Of a stretch of 64,000 nt of DNA, positions 53,362-61,819 are shown one piece after another. Source of the DNA: Flavihumibacter fluvii (GTDB lineage: Bacteria; Bacteroidota; Bacteroidia; Chitinophagales; Chitinophagaceae); contig NZ_CP092333.1 of assembly GCF_018595675.2 (NCBI RefSeq), forward strand, positions 3,062,001 through 3,126,000. Reading direction: 5' to 3'. The first letter of the stretch is position 1. The number at the start of each line of letters is the position of its first letter. The notes beneath the pieces are model-generated. The model did not search any database, had not been told where the DNA came from, and saw only the letters and a program-made list of their open reading frames with translations. The position numbers and the translations under genes are program-made.

Positions 53362-53886
53362 ATGGCACTCATACTACACGTTGAAGGCACTTACCCGAAA
53401 TTTGGGGAAGAATGTTTTTTTGCCCCTAACGCCACTATTGTGGGCGATGTAATTACCGGCGACCAATGCAGTTTCTGGTTCAATGCAGTGGTAAGGGGCG
53501 ATGTGAACAGCATCCGCCTCGGTAATAAAGTGAATGTACAGGATGGGGCGGTCATCCATGCCACTTTTAACAAGACAAAGACCATCATTGGCAATAATGT
53601 ATCCATTGGCCACAATGCCATTGTACATGGCTGCCGCATCCATGATGATGTGCTGATCGGAATGGGTGCTATAGTTATGGATAATGCCGAAGTCCACAGC
53701 AATACCATCATTGCTGCCGGAGCGGTAGTGCTGGAAGGTACCATTTGTGAAGCCGGCAGTATCTATGCCGGGGTGCCTGCCAAAAAAATAAAAGATATCC
53801 CCCAGGAAATGATTCACGGCGAAATTGACCGTATTGCTAACAATTATATCCGGTATTCCGGTTGGTTTAAGGACCAGATTTCCTGA
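53362..53886 (+). CDS. Gamma-type carbonic anhydrase-like hexapeptide protein
   Basis: A 174-residue left-handed beta-helix protein of the gamma carbonic anhydrase family (YrdA/PaaY type). Seen: consecutive hexapeptide turns (FFAPNATIVGDV, NVQDGAVIHATF, IIGNNVSIGHNAIVHGC, VLIGMGAIV), metal ligands His in VIHATF (about residue 70) and in IGHNAIVHG (about residues 84 and 89), and the RGDVNSIRLGN loop that contains catalytic-site residues of Cam-type proteins. All three histidines are present, so a metal site forms at the trimer interface; proven CO2 hydration is rare in this group. ATG 53362 is chosen over 53344, which lies within the promoter pair. Confidence 0.9.
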   Translation: MALILHVEGTYPKFGEECFFAPNATIVGDVITGDQCSFWFNAVVRGDVNSIRLGNKVNVQDGAVIHATFNKTKTIIGNNVSIGHNAIVHGCRIHDDVLIGMGAIVMDNAEVHSNTIIAAGAVVLEGTICEAGSIYAGVPAKKIKDIPQEMIHGEIDRIANNYIRYSGWFKDQIS

Positions 53887-53934
53887 TCTGGCATACTTTT
53901 TTCTTTACCGCTACGTTATATATAAAATCAAGTT

Positions 53935-54108
53935 ATGAGATTTGTCCGTACAGGTTTAATCCTTCTGTCCGTACCTGCAATTCTTGGCCTTGCTTCCTGC
54001 AGTGCCCTGAAGCCAAAATCCGGTTGCTCTAGTAATGGGGCAAATGTAGGCGCAGAAAGGATTCTGAGTGGAGAAAAAGTGCCGAAAGCCAAGAAGTTCA
54101 AAGCCTGA
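53935..54108 (+). CDS. Short lipoprotein, 57 residues
   Basis: A complete 57-residue frame starting at ATG 53935 with stop TGA 54106-54108. The product has MRFVRTG, a hydrophobic core and lipobox LASC (Cys 22), then a short polar tail with one further cysteine (about residue 31) and the block NVGAERILSGEK ending in a Lys-rich KKFKA. It would be a lipid-anchored peptide of about 35 mature residues. It lies 48 bases after the carbonic anhydrase gene and 32 bases before an unknown gene, all on the plus strand. Function unknown; small lipoproteins with a similar NVGAE segment are, as I recall, common in Bacteroidota. Confidence 0.7.
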   Translation: MRFVRTGLILLSVPAILGLASCSALKPKSGCSSNGANVGAERILSGEKVPKAKKFKA

Positions 54109-54140
54109 ACGCCCAACGCCGTTACCTAAATCCTACCCAT

Positions 54141-54473
54141 ATGTGTCCAGTTCTCCATACCCATGATGGCTTCACAGAAGCTGTGATTGATGAAGATGGT
54201 GGCCTGAAAAGATTTTATGAAGTGGCTAACCTGTTAACCGATGAGTTAAAAGTGAATTTTAATAACAAACTTGATGACTTTGATTCCCTAATCTGGGATT
54301 TTAGTTACAAAGGCCATCCGCTGAGCCTCCATTACAATATATACACCGGAATTTGCCTTTACCCTAAACAAGCCCGAAATGCAATACCGCGTGATAATAA
54401 AGCGGTTGCCGAAGTGGCTCATTTCCTTGAATCGAAACTGTTGATTAATACTGCCAGGAAGTATATATCATAA
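54141..54473 (+). CDS. Hypothetical protein, 110 residues
   Basis: Not recognised. The product is soluble, with no signal or membrane segment. It shows an N-terminal CPVLHTHDGF, a central DELKVNFNNKLDDFDSLIWD and YKGHPLSLHYNIYTGICLYP, and a helical C-terminus (NKAVAEVAHFLESKLL). The alternating hydrophobic strands and final helix suggest a small alpha-beta fold. Two cysteines and three histidines are spread along it without a clear metal motif. It follows the short lipoprotein gene and is convergent with rsgA (44 bases). The frame is uninterrupted and has good codon use, so it is very probably a real gene. Confidence 0.72.
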   Translation: MCPVLHTHDGFTEAVIDEDGGLKRFYEVANLLTDELKVNFNNKLDDFDSLIWDFSYKGHPLSLHYNIYTGICLYPKQARNAIPRDNKAVAEVAHFLESKLLINTARKYIS

Positions 54474-54517
54474 ATACAGTACACGGTGAACGGTGGTTCC
54501 CGTTTATTGTTCTCCTT

Positions 54518-55444
54518 CTAGTATTTCCTCTCATCAATCGAATCCAATATCGTACAATAACTCACATACCGGTCAACATGTATGGTGCCGGCATTCACTG
54601 CTTCTTTAACTGCACAACCTGGTTCATTCATGTGCAGGCAGTTATTGAACTGGCAGCTGCTGATCAGCTTACGCATCTCAGGGAAATAATGTGATAATTC
54701 CTGCTTACTGATCCCCACCAGTCCCAATTCCCTGATACCCGGCGTATCAATAATACTCCCACCACCGGGAAGATCAAACATTTCGGCAAATGTTGTCGTG
54801 TGTAATCCTTTTCCGCTCCACCCGCTAACCTCCTGGGTACGTAACGCCATTTCCGGAAATACAGCATTAATAAAAGTTGATTTACCTACACCTGAATGCC
54901 CGCTGATCAACGTGGTCTTATTCTGCAATAATTCTTTCAGCTTGCTGATCCCCTGCCCATTCTTTACACTTGTTAACGCTACTGTATAACCGATATCGGT
55001 AAACATTTTTTCCCATTCAGTATATAGCGCTAGCTCTTTACTGCGATACAGGTCCGCCTTATTGAATACAATGATGGCCGGAATATGGTACGCTTCTGCG
55101 GTGATTAAAAACCGGTCAATGAAACCCAATGAAGTCCGGGGCTCCCGTAAAGTTGCAAATAACAGGGCCTGGTCCAGGTTTGACGCAATGATGTGGTGCT
55201 GTACCTTTTTATGTGGCGATACCCTTGCAATATAATTTTTACGGTCTTCTATCCGGGTAATGGTAACCGTGCCTTCAAGCTCATTTTCCATTTCGGCTTC
55301 AATCCAGTCACCCACTGCAATAGGATTCGTAGAAGTGATATCATCAATCTTGAGCACACCCTTTATCCGGCCATTGTACTGATGGCCTTCCAGGTCTTTT
55401 AAGATATACCAGCTTCCTGTTGACTTATACACTCTTGCCTTCAT
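54518..55444 (-). CDS. rsgA: Ribosome small-subunit-dependent GTPase A
   Basis: A 308-residue circularly permuted GTPase that helps mature the 30S subunit. Seen in permuted order: N-terminal OB fold, G4 NKADLY (about residue 122), G1 P-loop ISGHSGVGKSTFIN (about residue 180), switch region LHTTTFAEMFDLPGGG, G3 IDTPGIRELG (about residue 230), and the C-terminal zinc finger CQFNNCLHMNEPGCAVK. Length and order are typical. The start at 55444 (MKARVYKSTG) fits the family. It is convergent with the unknown gene and 36 bases from the BatA gene upstream on the same strand, which lies in a separate functional group. Confidence 0.96.
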   Translation of the reverse strand: MKARVYKSTGSWYILKDLEGHQYNGRIKGVLKIDDITSTNPIAVGDWIEAEMENELEGTVTITRIEDRKNYIARVSPHKKVQHHIIASNLDQALLFATLREPRTSLGFIDRFLITAEAYHIPAIIVFNKADLYRSKELALYTEWEKMFTDIGYTVALTSVKNGQGISKLKELLQNKTTLISGHSGVGKSTFINAVFPEMALRTQEVSGWSGKGLHTTTFAEMFDLPGGGSIIDTPGIRELGLVGISKQELSHYFPEMRKLISSCQFNNCLHMNEPGCAVKEAVNAGTIHVDRYVSYCTILDSIDERKY

Positions 55445-55480
55445 GATCGCAGAATTGCAGCGAAAATACAGTAATAAGGA

Positions 55481-56491
55481 TTAGGGGAATTTTTTGAGCA
55501 GGGTTAATCGCAACAGCCACTCCAGGAACAGGAATAAAATAGCAGCTATTACCAGGGGTAAAAACCGCTCAGTGGACCTTTGAAGTGAGGTTACCTCAAT
55601 CCTCGACTTTTCGAGTTGGTCAATTTCTGTATAAATTTTTTCCAGTCCTTCGTTGTCTTTGGCCCTGAAATATTTACCATTGGTTTCATCCGCAATCTGG
55701 GTCAGTAACTTTTCATCAATATTCACTTTCTCACGTTGCATTACAATTGAACCATCATTGGCCTGCACGGGGATGGGTGCATAACCTTCCGTTCCCACCC
55801 CAATAGTATATACCCTGATCCCCAATTTCTTGGCGATTTCCTTGGCAGTAACCGGGGGAATTTGTCCGCCATTGTTTTCCCCGTCTGTCAGCAGGATTAC
55901 CACCTTGCTTTTCGACTTACTGCTCCTTAAACGGTCTGTACTGGTGGCTAATCCAGACCCTATTGCCGTGCCATCTTCCAATAACCCACTTTGTATATTA
56001 TAGATCTGCGCCTTAAGTACGGCCTTATCAGTAGTCAATGGACAAAGCGTAAAACTTTCCCCGGAAAAAATCACGACACCTACCCTGTCTGTCTTTCTTG
56101 AATCCACAAAATTGGCAGCCACATCTTTGGCTGCCTCAAGCCGGTTGGGAGTAAAATCCTGCGCCAGCATACTGCCGCTTACATCCACACATAAAATGAT
56201 ATCTACACCTTCGCCACTCACCTGTTCTTCGGAAAAACGTGTTTGTGGCCTTGCCAGTGCCAGCAATATACAAGCCAGGGAAAGCAATCGCAGGATAAAT
56301 GGAACATGTGCCAGCCTTGCCTTCCAGCTTCGTCTTAACTTCTCCAGTTTGGCAGTAGATGAAATAATAAAACTACCGGACCGCTGTTGGTTTTTTTTCA
56401 AATACCACCAGAACAACAAGGGCAAAAACAATAATCCCCACATGACCCATGGCCATGCAAAATGGATACTATCGAAATACCTGGTGATCAA
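55481..56491 (-). CDS. batA: BatA-like von Willebrand factor A domain protein
   Basis: A 336-residue membrane protein: two N-terminal helices (WVMWGLLFLPLLFWWYL and a second near residue 65), a VWA domain with the MIDAS motif DVSGSML (about residue 101) plus LLTDGENNGGQ (about residue 205), and a C-terminal helix (FLPLVIAAILFLFLEWLL). It is the last gene of moxR-DUF58-BatD-like-BatA and overlaps the preceding gene by four bases. Bat proteins were first linked to aerotolerance in Bacteroides; MoxR-VWA systems act as metal-dependent chaperones. No batB, batC or batE follows, so this is a shortened set. Confidence 0.9.
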   Translation of the reverse strand: MITRYFDSIHFAWPWVMWGLLFLPLLFWWYLKKNQQRSGSFIISSTAKLEKLRRSWKARLAHVPFILRLLSLACILLALARPQTRFSEEQVSGEGVDIILCVDVSGSMLAQDFTPNRLEAAKDVAANFVDSRKTDRVGVVIFSGESFTLCPLTTDKAVLKAQIYNIQSGLLEDGTAIGSGLATSTDRLRSSKSKSKVVILLTDGENNGGQIPPVTAKEIAKKLGIRVYTIGVGTEGYAPIPVQANDGSIVMQREKVNIDEKLLTQIADETNGKYFRAKDNEGLEKIYTEIDQLEKSRIEVTSLQRSTERFLPLVIAAILFLFLEWLLRLTLLKKFP

Positions 56492-57414
56492 GGGGATATT
56501 TTTTTATGCATCTGATGATTAATTTTTTCTATCGAATTGCGGATAGCACCATACACCTGCTCATGCTCCTGCTCTGTTGGCTGGTACCTGGCAAACTTAA
56601 CAGCATCACTTAAGCGAAGCGCTTGTGCCAGTTCCACCAGGTCTTCATTCTGCATTAAAGGCTTCACATCTAAAACCAGGTGGATGTTGTCGCTATCAGG
56701 CAATGCCCCGATCTTTTCTCCCCTGCAATAATCCCGCAAAATGTTATTGAGTTGCACATGAAAAGATTTAAACTGCCCTTTCTCCGGGAGTCCGGCTGAT
56801 CGCAAAAATGCCAGTGAAGCCATTGCCTGCTCAAATGGTGGAAGGATGGCAGCAGTTGGCACCGGAACCACTTCCCGGATGCTACTTTTCCGTTTTAGCA
56901 GGAATACCAGAGCAACAATCGCCAGGACCGTCAGCACAGCAATAATATAATTGATATACAGCGGTTCAACAGCAGGAACTTCAATGATATCTTTAATATC
57001 ATGATAAGGCTGGTTGGGATCTGCCACTGAATAACCGACCTCTACTTTTATGGAGTCAGTCAAAAACCTGCTATTGTTTATTGTTATTGCCATTTGCGGA
57101 ATAACCTGGCTGCCGGAATCAAATGAGGTAATCGTAATTGACTGGCGAAATAATTTACCCATGGAACCAGGGAGGGTATCAATTTTTCCCCTGTCAATAA
57201 ATTCAAAATTTGTAATGCTGTCAAGATCGAACCAGGTTAAGCTGGCGTCTGCAGGGCATTCTGCCTCCAATTGCAGCAGAACCGGTTCCCCAACGAGTAT
57301 ATGGTCTTTATTTGAAGCGGCCTTCACCCTGACAGCCTGTGCCTGCAGGAGTTGGCCTGCCATTACAAAGGTAAAGGCCAACAATATTTTTATGCCACGG
57401 TTAACCTTATCCAT
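56488..57414 (-). CDS. BatD-like exported membrane protein
   Basis: A 308-residue protein with a signal peptide (ILLAFTFVMAGQLLQAQA, to about residue 26), a periplasmic domain of about 120 residues (LVGEPVLLQLEAECPADASL, a beta-sandwich-like segment), one membrane helix (YIIAVLTVLAIVALVFLL, about 155-172), then a cytoplasmic helical part with ILRDYCRGEKIG. This layout fits the smaller BatD/DUF4381-type component found between DUF58 and VWA genes. It begins one base after the DUF58 stop and overlaps batA by four bases, so translation is coupled. Role within a MoxR chaperone complex is inferred from position. Confidence 0.75.
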   Translation of the reverse strand: MDKVNRGIKILLAFTFVMAGQLLQAQAVRVKAASNKDHILVGEPVLLQLEAECPADASLTWFDLDSITNFEFIDRGKIDTLPGSMGKLFRQSITITSFDSGSQVIPQMAITINNSRFLTDSIKVEVGYSVADPNQPYHDIKDIIEVPAVEPLYINYIIAVLTVLAIVALVFLLKRKSSIREVVPVPTAAILPPFEQAMASLAFLRSAGLPEKGQFKSFHVQLNNILRDYCRGEKIGALPDSDNIHLVLDVKPLMQNEDLVELAQALRLSDAVKFARYQPTEQEHEQVYGAIRNSIEKINHQMHKKISP

Positions 57415-57415
57415 A

Positions 57416-58285
57416 CTAACTTCTTCCGATAAAAAATTTCTGCAGAACCTTTACATAATCTTCTTTAGTGGCAATATGCAACAGATCACAACCAGCCTTC
57501 AGGAACACCTGTTTACACCAGTCTGAGTGCCTGAAAAATTCCTGCTGGTGTTCCTTACGGACCAAAAAATCACCCGTATCAACCTGGATAATTTTCCCAG
57601 TCTCCGCATCTTCTACTTCAAGCAATCCTACATTGGGTAATTCCATTTCCATGGGATCGTATACTTTGATGCCGATAACATCATGTTTCTTTCCGGCCAC
57701 GCGCAAAGCATCAGAAAAGGATGGATCCAGGAAGTCACTGAGCACGAAAACGATACATTTCTGCCGGGTGGTATTATTCAGGTAACGCAAGGCCTGTGTA
57801 ATATTGGTGCCTTTTTTCTTGCCTTCGAGTGTTAATAATTCCCGCACAATAAATAACCCATGATCACGTCCCTTTTTAGGGGGAATATATTTCTCAATAG
57901 TATCAGTAAATAACACAGCACCCACTTTATCATTATTACTAATGGCCGAAAATGCAAGTACAGCCCCAATTTCGGTCACCAGGTCTTTTTTCCGTGTGTG
58001 CACTGTTCCAAATAATGCGCTTGCACTGATATCCACCAGCAGCATCATGGTTAACTCCCGTTCCTCTTCAAAGACCTTGCTGAATGGATGATTGAACCGT
58101 GCAGACACATTCCAGTCGATGAACCGGATATCATCGCCCGGATCATATTCCCGTACTTCCTTAAACGCCATTCCCTTTCCCTTGAACGCACTATGGTACT
58201 CACCTGTGAACAAGTGACGGGTGAGCTTTTTACTTTTAATTTCCAGCTCCTTTACCTTCTTAAATATTTCGGCGGTTGTTAGCAC
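57416..58285 (-). CDS. DUF58 domain protein
   Basis: A 289-residue soluble protein of the DUF58 family. Seen: FTGEYHSAFKGKGMAFKEVREYDPGDDIRFIDWNVSAR at residues about 27-65 (the diagnostic block, key residues EYDPGDD and DWN), and a VWA-like fold downstream with MMLLVDISASALFGT (degenerate MIDAS) and VFVLSDFLDPSFS. It follows moxR by 16 bases and precedes the BatD-like gene. DUF58 proteins are regular partners of MoxR ATPases and VWA proteins; the exact client is unknown. Confidence 0.92.
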   Translation of the reverse strand: MLTTAEIFKKVKELEIKSKKLTRHLFTGEYHSAFKGKGMAFKEVREYDPGDDIRFIDWNVSARFNHPFSKVFEEERELTMMLLVDISASALFGTVHTRKKDLVTEIGAVLAFSAISNNDKVGAVLFTDTIEKYIPPKKGRDHGLFIVRELLTLEGKKKGTNITQALRYLNNTTRQKCIVFVLSDFLDPSFSDALRVAGKKHDVIGIKVYDPMEMELPNVGLLEVEDAETGKIIQVDTGDFLVRKEHQQEFFRHSDWCKQVFLKAGCDLLHIATKEDYVKVLQKFFIGRS

Positions 58286-58301
58286 GGTGAATGGATAAAT
58301 A

Positions 58302-59303
58302 TTATGGAACCTGTATGGTTTTCAGGATGTCTTCAATAATCTGCTCAACGTTTACATTTTCTGCTTCGGCTTCATAGGTGAGTCCAAGACGATGCCTCAG
58401 TACATCTTTGGCAATGGCCTTTACATCTTCGGGAATTACAAATGCACGCCGGGATAAATACGCATAGGCTTTCGCTGCCAAAGCCAGGTTTATACTGGCC
58501 CTGGGTGATCCGCCATAGGACAGCAGGGGTTTTAGCTTCGATAACCCATACTCCTCCGGTGTTCGGGTTGCAAAAACAATATCCAGGATGTACTGTTCAA
58601 TCTTTTCATCCATATAAATATTCCGGGTCAGCTCCTTTGCTTCGATCATATCCTGGATACTTACCACCGGCATAACCACCGGTGATTTCATGCCCTGGAC
58701 ATTCTGCCGGATGATCATTTGCTCTTCCTGTTTGGTGGGATACCCTACTATCACTTTCATAATGAAGCGATCTACCTGGGCTTCAGGTAACGGATAAGTG
58801 CCTTCCTGCTCAAGAGGGTTTTGGGTCGCCAGCACCAGGAAGGGCTCTTCGAGTTTATACGTGCTGTCGCCAATGGTTACCTGCCGTTCCTGCATTGCTT
58901 CCAGTAAAGCACTTTGTACTTTGGCAGGAGCCCGGTTGATCTCATCCGCCAGGATAAAATTGGCGAAAATCGGTCCCTTACGCACCACAAATTCATTTCG
59001 CTGCTGCTGGTAGATCATCGTACCAATCACATCGGCAGGAAGCAGATCAGGGGTAAACTGGATCCGGCTGAACTTTGCATGAACTGCTTGTGCCAATGAC
59101 TTTATCGTCAGGGTTTTTGCCAGCCCGGGCACACCCTCCAGCAAAACATGCCCGTTACTTAACAAACCAATCAGCAGGCGATCCAGCATATGCTGCTGGC
59201 CTACGATTACCCTTCCCACCTCTTCTCTCAGGCGGTCAATAAAAACACCCTGGTATTGAATCTTTTCATTCAACTGGCGGATATCTTCTGAAGTTGGCAA
59301 CAT
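58302..59303 (-). CDS. moxR: MoxR family AAA+ ATPase
   Basis: A 333-residue AAA+ ATPase. Seen: Walker A LLEGVPGLAKT (about residue 55), Walker B FILADEINRAPAKVQSALLEAMQE (first part about residue 115), sensor 1 LATQNPLEQEGTYPLPEAQVDRF and sensor 2 GGSPRASINLALAAKA (about residue 275). These are textbook MoxR motifs. It is the first gene of a four-gene operon whose other products carry DUF58, BatD-like and VWA domains, the usual chaperone set for metal insertion or envelope stress. Upstream, GTATTTTG is a near-match to the promoter box. Confidence 0.95.
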   Translation of the reverse strand: MLPTSEDIRQLNEKIQYQGVFIDRLREEVGRVIVGQQHMLDRLLIGLLSNGHVLLEGVPGLAKTLTIKSLAQAVHAKFSRIQFTPDLLPADVIGTMIYQQQRNEFVVRKGPIFANFILADEINRAPAKVQSALLEAMQERQVTIGDSTYKLEEPFLVLATQNPLEQEGTYPLPEAQVDRFIMKVIVGYPTKQEEQMIIRQNVQGMKSPVVMPVVSIQDMIEAKELTRNIYMDEKIEQYILDIVFATRTPEEYGLSKLKPLLSYGGSPRASINLALAAKAYAYLSRRAFVIPEDVKAIAKDVLRHRLGLTYEAEAENVNVEQIIEDILKTIQVP

Positions 59304-59461
59304 ATATAGAAATTATTGGTGCAAAATACGTACTCTACCCTTGCAATTCCTCTGCCAATATGGTTAAATCATTTACCTTTCGGGTATATTTTTTCTACCC
59401 ATGGCAATAAAACCATTGATTTTATGTTATTAATGTCAAATCCACCCTTATGACCCAAAGC

Positions 59462-59917
59462 ATGAGACTAACCTTGTTTGGTTTATGCACGATTCTCTTA
59501 ACCACTGTCCTCAGCTCTTGCAGTAAGGAAGGAAACAACGCACCAACAAAAACTGAGCTTCTCACAAAACAAATGTGGAAAATAGAAAAGTCAGGCCTGG
59601 ATGCCGATAAAAACGGCACCATTGACCTCTTGGATACCTGGGAAGCCTGTGAACTGGATAACACGTTCTTATTTAAACCTGATGGATCCGGAGTTTTTGA
59701 TGAAGGGGCAACAAAATGTTCTGTTACTGATCCGCAATCCAGCGAGTTTACCTGGATATTCAAAAATAACGAAACCATATTGAGTGGAATTATCCCTGCG
59801 CTCGGATTTTCAGGAGATGCCAATATTTCGGCACTGAATGATTCAACACTGGAAGTTTACCAGGACATCACAATTGCAGGTACGCCTGTACGTTATATAA
59901 TACGCCTGAAACACTGA
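59462..59917 (+). CDS. Lipocalin-like lipoprotein
   Basis: A 151-residue lipoprotein with start ATG 59462 (MRLTLFG; an ATG at 59450 adds four residues). The lipobox TVLSSC places the modified Cys near residue 19. The mature part opens with LLTKQMWKIEKSGLDADKNG, the W-containing first strand of lipocalin-like domains in Bacteroidota, and includes DADKNGTIDL and FKPDGSGVFDEG. Strands continue to the C-terminus (FTWIFKNNETILSG, YIIRLKH). Such proteins are usually single-domain ligand-binding or structural lipoproteins without assigned partners. Alone on the plus strand between divergent moxR and convergent nadE. Confidence 0.8.
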   Translation: MRLTLFGLCTILLTTVLSSCSKEGNNAPTKTELLTKQMWKIEKSGLDADKNGTIDLLDTWEACELDNTFLFKPDGSGVFDEGATKCSVTDPQSSEFTWIFKNNETILSGIIPALGFSGDANISALNDSTLEVYQDITIAGTPVRYIIRLKH

Positions 59918-59968
59918 CCTTCCCCGAAAATATATTTACCGTTTTTTATCTGCTGATTTCATAAACAG

Positions 59969-59998
59969 AGCCCTTGCATTTCCATGCAGGGGCTATAC
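59969..59998. terminator. Terminator between the lipocalin-like gene and nadE
   Basis: Eleven-pair stem AGCCCTTGCAT / ATGCAGGGGCT (one T-G wobble) with loop TTCC; the plus strand continues ATACTTTT. It lies between convergent stops and mainly serves the lipoprotein gene. Confidence 0.65.
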
Positions 59999-60001
59999 TT
60001 T

Positions 60002-61711
60002 TCAGGACAGGTATTTCCCTACAATCGGCATCCTTCTTCCAACTCCAAACGCTTTTGAGCTTACCCGGATAATCGGACAAAACTGATTGCGCTTGTATTC
60101 ATTCGTGTTCACCAGCTTTAATACGCGTTTAACAAGTGCTTCATCAATTCCCATGGCAATAATTTCGGTTGGCCCCTGCCTTCTTTCAATATACTGGTAT
60201 AACACTTTATCCAACAGGTCATATTCCGGTAAACTATCACTGTCCTTCTGCCCGGGTCGCAATTCAGCCGATGGTGGCTTCGTAATAATATTCACTGGTA
60301 TGATTTCCTTATTCCGGTTGATATACTTTGCCAGGGCAAATACCTGCATCTTATATACATCGCCCAAAACACTTAATCCACCTGCCATATCACCATACAA
60401 GGTGCCATACCCTGTTGCCAATTCGCTTTTATTGGATGTATTCAATAAAATATAGCCGAATTTATTGGCAATGGCCATTACAAGGTTTCCCCTTGACCTG
60501 CTCTGGATATTCTCTTCGGCTACACTAAAAGGCAGGTCGCCAAAAATAGGCGCCAGCGATTGGATGAAGGCATCATAAACAGGCTTGATGGCGATGATAT
60601 CATATGGATTGCCCAGGTTCCTGCTCAGTTGCTCAGCATCAGTTACTGAATGTGTCGTTGAATATTGTGATGGCATCAGGATTGCCCGGACGTTCTCCGC
60701 ACCTAACGCGTCGCAGGCCAGCGCCAGGGTAACCGCACTGTCAATTCCACCGCTGCTGCCAAGGATGGCTTTTGAAAAACCCATCTTGCTGAAATAGTCG
60801 CGTATCCCTAATACCAGGGCACAATAAATCTGGGCTATATTATTTTCCGCTACCAGGTAATCAATGATCTTATCGGGATCACTGATTTTTGACACGCGCA
60901 TTTCCTTATCAAACTTCCTGATCGCGGGTGTTGCACCAGAAGCAGTTATATAACTGCCATCTATATCCACAATCGCAAAATCTTCTTCGAAATATTTCAG
61001 CTCCTTTACCATTTCACCATTTGCATCATATACTACACTGCCACCGTCAAATACAATTTCAGTTTGTGATCCTACACAATTACAGTATACCATAGGTAAC
61101 CCGTATTCCAGCACATTGGCCCTTATAATTTCCTTACGGTCTTCATCATGGTCATAATCAAATGGTGAAGCAGAAATATTGACCATCAGGTCGGGCCGCT
61201 GTTTCATCAATTCATTCATCGGGCAGATCCTGTATAATGGATTTTCGCTCAGTGCCCAGATATCTTCACAAATTGTCAACGCAATTCGCCTGCCTTTGAA
61301 GGGTACAATATCCCAGGTATAGCCCGGCTCGAAATAACGGTATTCATCAAACACATCATAGGTTGGCAAACAGGTTTTATGAGCCACCGCCTTTACTTCG
61401 CCTTCATATAACAACCATGCCGCATTAAAAAGATCCTTTCCTTCAGGCACCGGATTTCGCTGGGGGGCACCAACAATTACACCTATGGATTGTGTATGCG
61501 CTTTTATCTGGTCAATCGCAGCATAACATTGATGGATAAAATCCTCGAATTCGAGGAAATCACGCGGCGGATACCCGCAAACACTCAGCTCCGAAAATAC
61601 TACCAGGTCGGCTCCTTCACGTTCTGCCTTGTGGATGGCAGCAATTATTTTTTGCGTGTTGGCAGCAAAATTCCCGATATGATAGTTTTGTTGGGCCAGT
61701 GCGATCTTCAT
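60002..61711 (-). CDS. nadE: NAD+ synthase, glutamine-dependent
   Basis: A 569-residue two-domain enzyme amidating nicotinate adenine dinucleotide. N-terminal nitrilase-type glutaminase: Glu in FSELSVCGYPPRD (about residue 41), Lys in HKTCLPTYDVF (about 112) and Cys in LTICEDIWALS (about 148). C-terminal synthetase: PP-loop LGSSGGIDSAVTLALA (about residue 318) and the IITKPPSAELRPGQKDSDSLP block. All catalytic residues are present, so it can use glutamine. Divergent from gldB across 108 bases; no NMN or NAD-responsive element was recognised. Confidence 0.96.
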   Translation of the reverse strand: MKIALAQQNYHIGNFAANTQKIIAAIHKAEREGADLVVFSELSVCGYPPRDFLEFEDFIHQCYAAIDQIKAHTQSIGVIVGAPQRNPVPEGKDLFNAAWLLYEGEVKAVAHKTCLPTYDVFDEYRYFEPGYTWDIVPFKGRRIALTICEDIWALSENPLYRICPMNELMKQRPDLMVNISASPFDYDHDEDRKEIIRANVLEYGLPMVYCNCVGSQTEIVFDGGSVVYDANGEMVKELKYFEEDFAIVDIDGSYITASGATPAIRKFDKEMRVSKISDPDKIIDYLVAENNIAQIYCALVLGIRDYFSKMGFSKAILGSSGGIDSAVTLALACDALGAENVRAILMPSQYSTTHSVTDAEQLSRNLGNPYDIIAIKPVYDAFIQSLAPIFGDLPFSVAEENIQSRSRGNLVMAIANKFGYILLNTSNKSELATGYGTLYGDMAGGLSVLGDVYKMQVFALAKYINRNKEIIPVNIITKPPSAELRPGQKDSDSLPEYDLLDKVLYQYIERRQGPTEIIAMGIDEALVKRVLKLVNTNEYKRNQFCPIIRVSSKAFGVGRRMPIVGKYLS

Positions 61712-61819
61712 GATAATTATTTTTATCTCAAAATTTCCTTCCGGTGAATTGCGGGTTGATTACCTTGCAAAGGTATGTGGCCCGCCACAACAATATTGAT
61801 GACACTACGTTTTTTGTCC

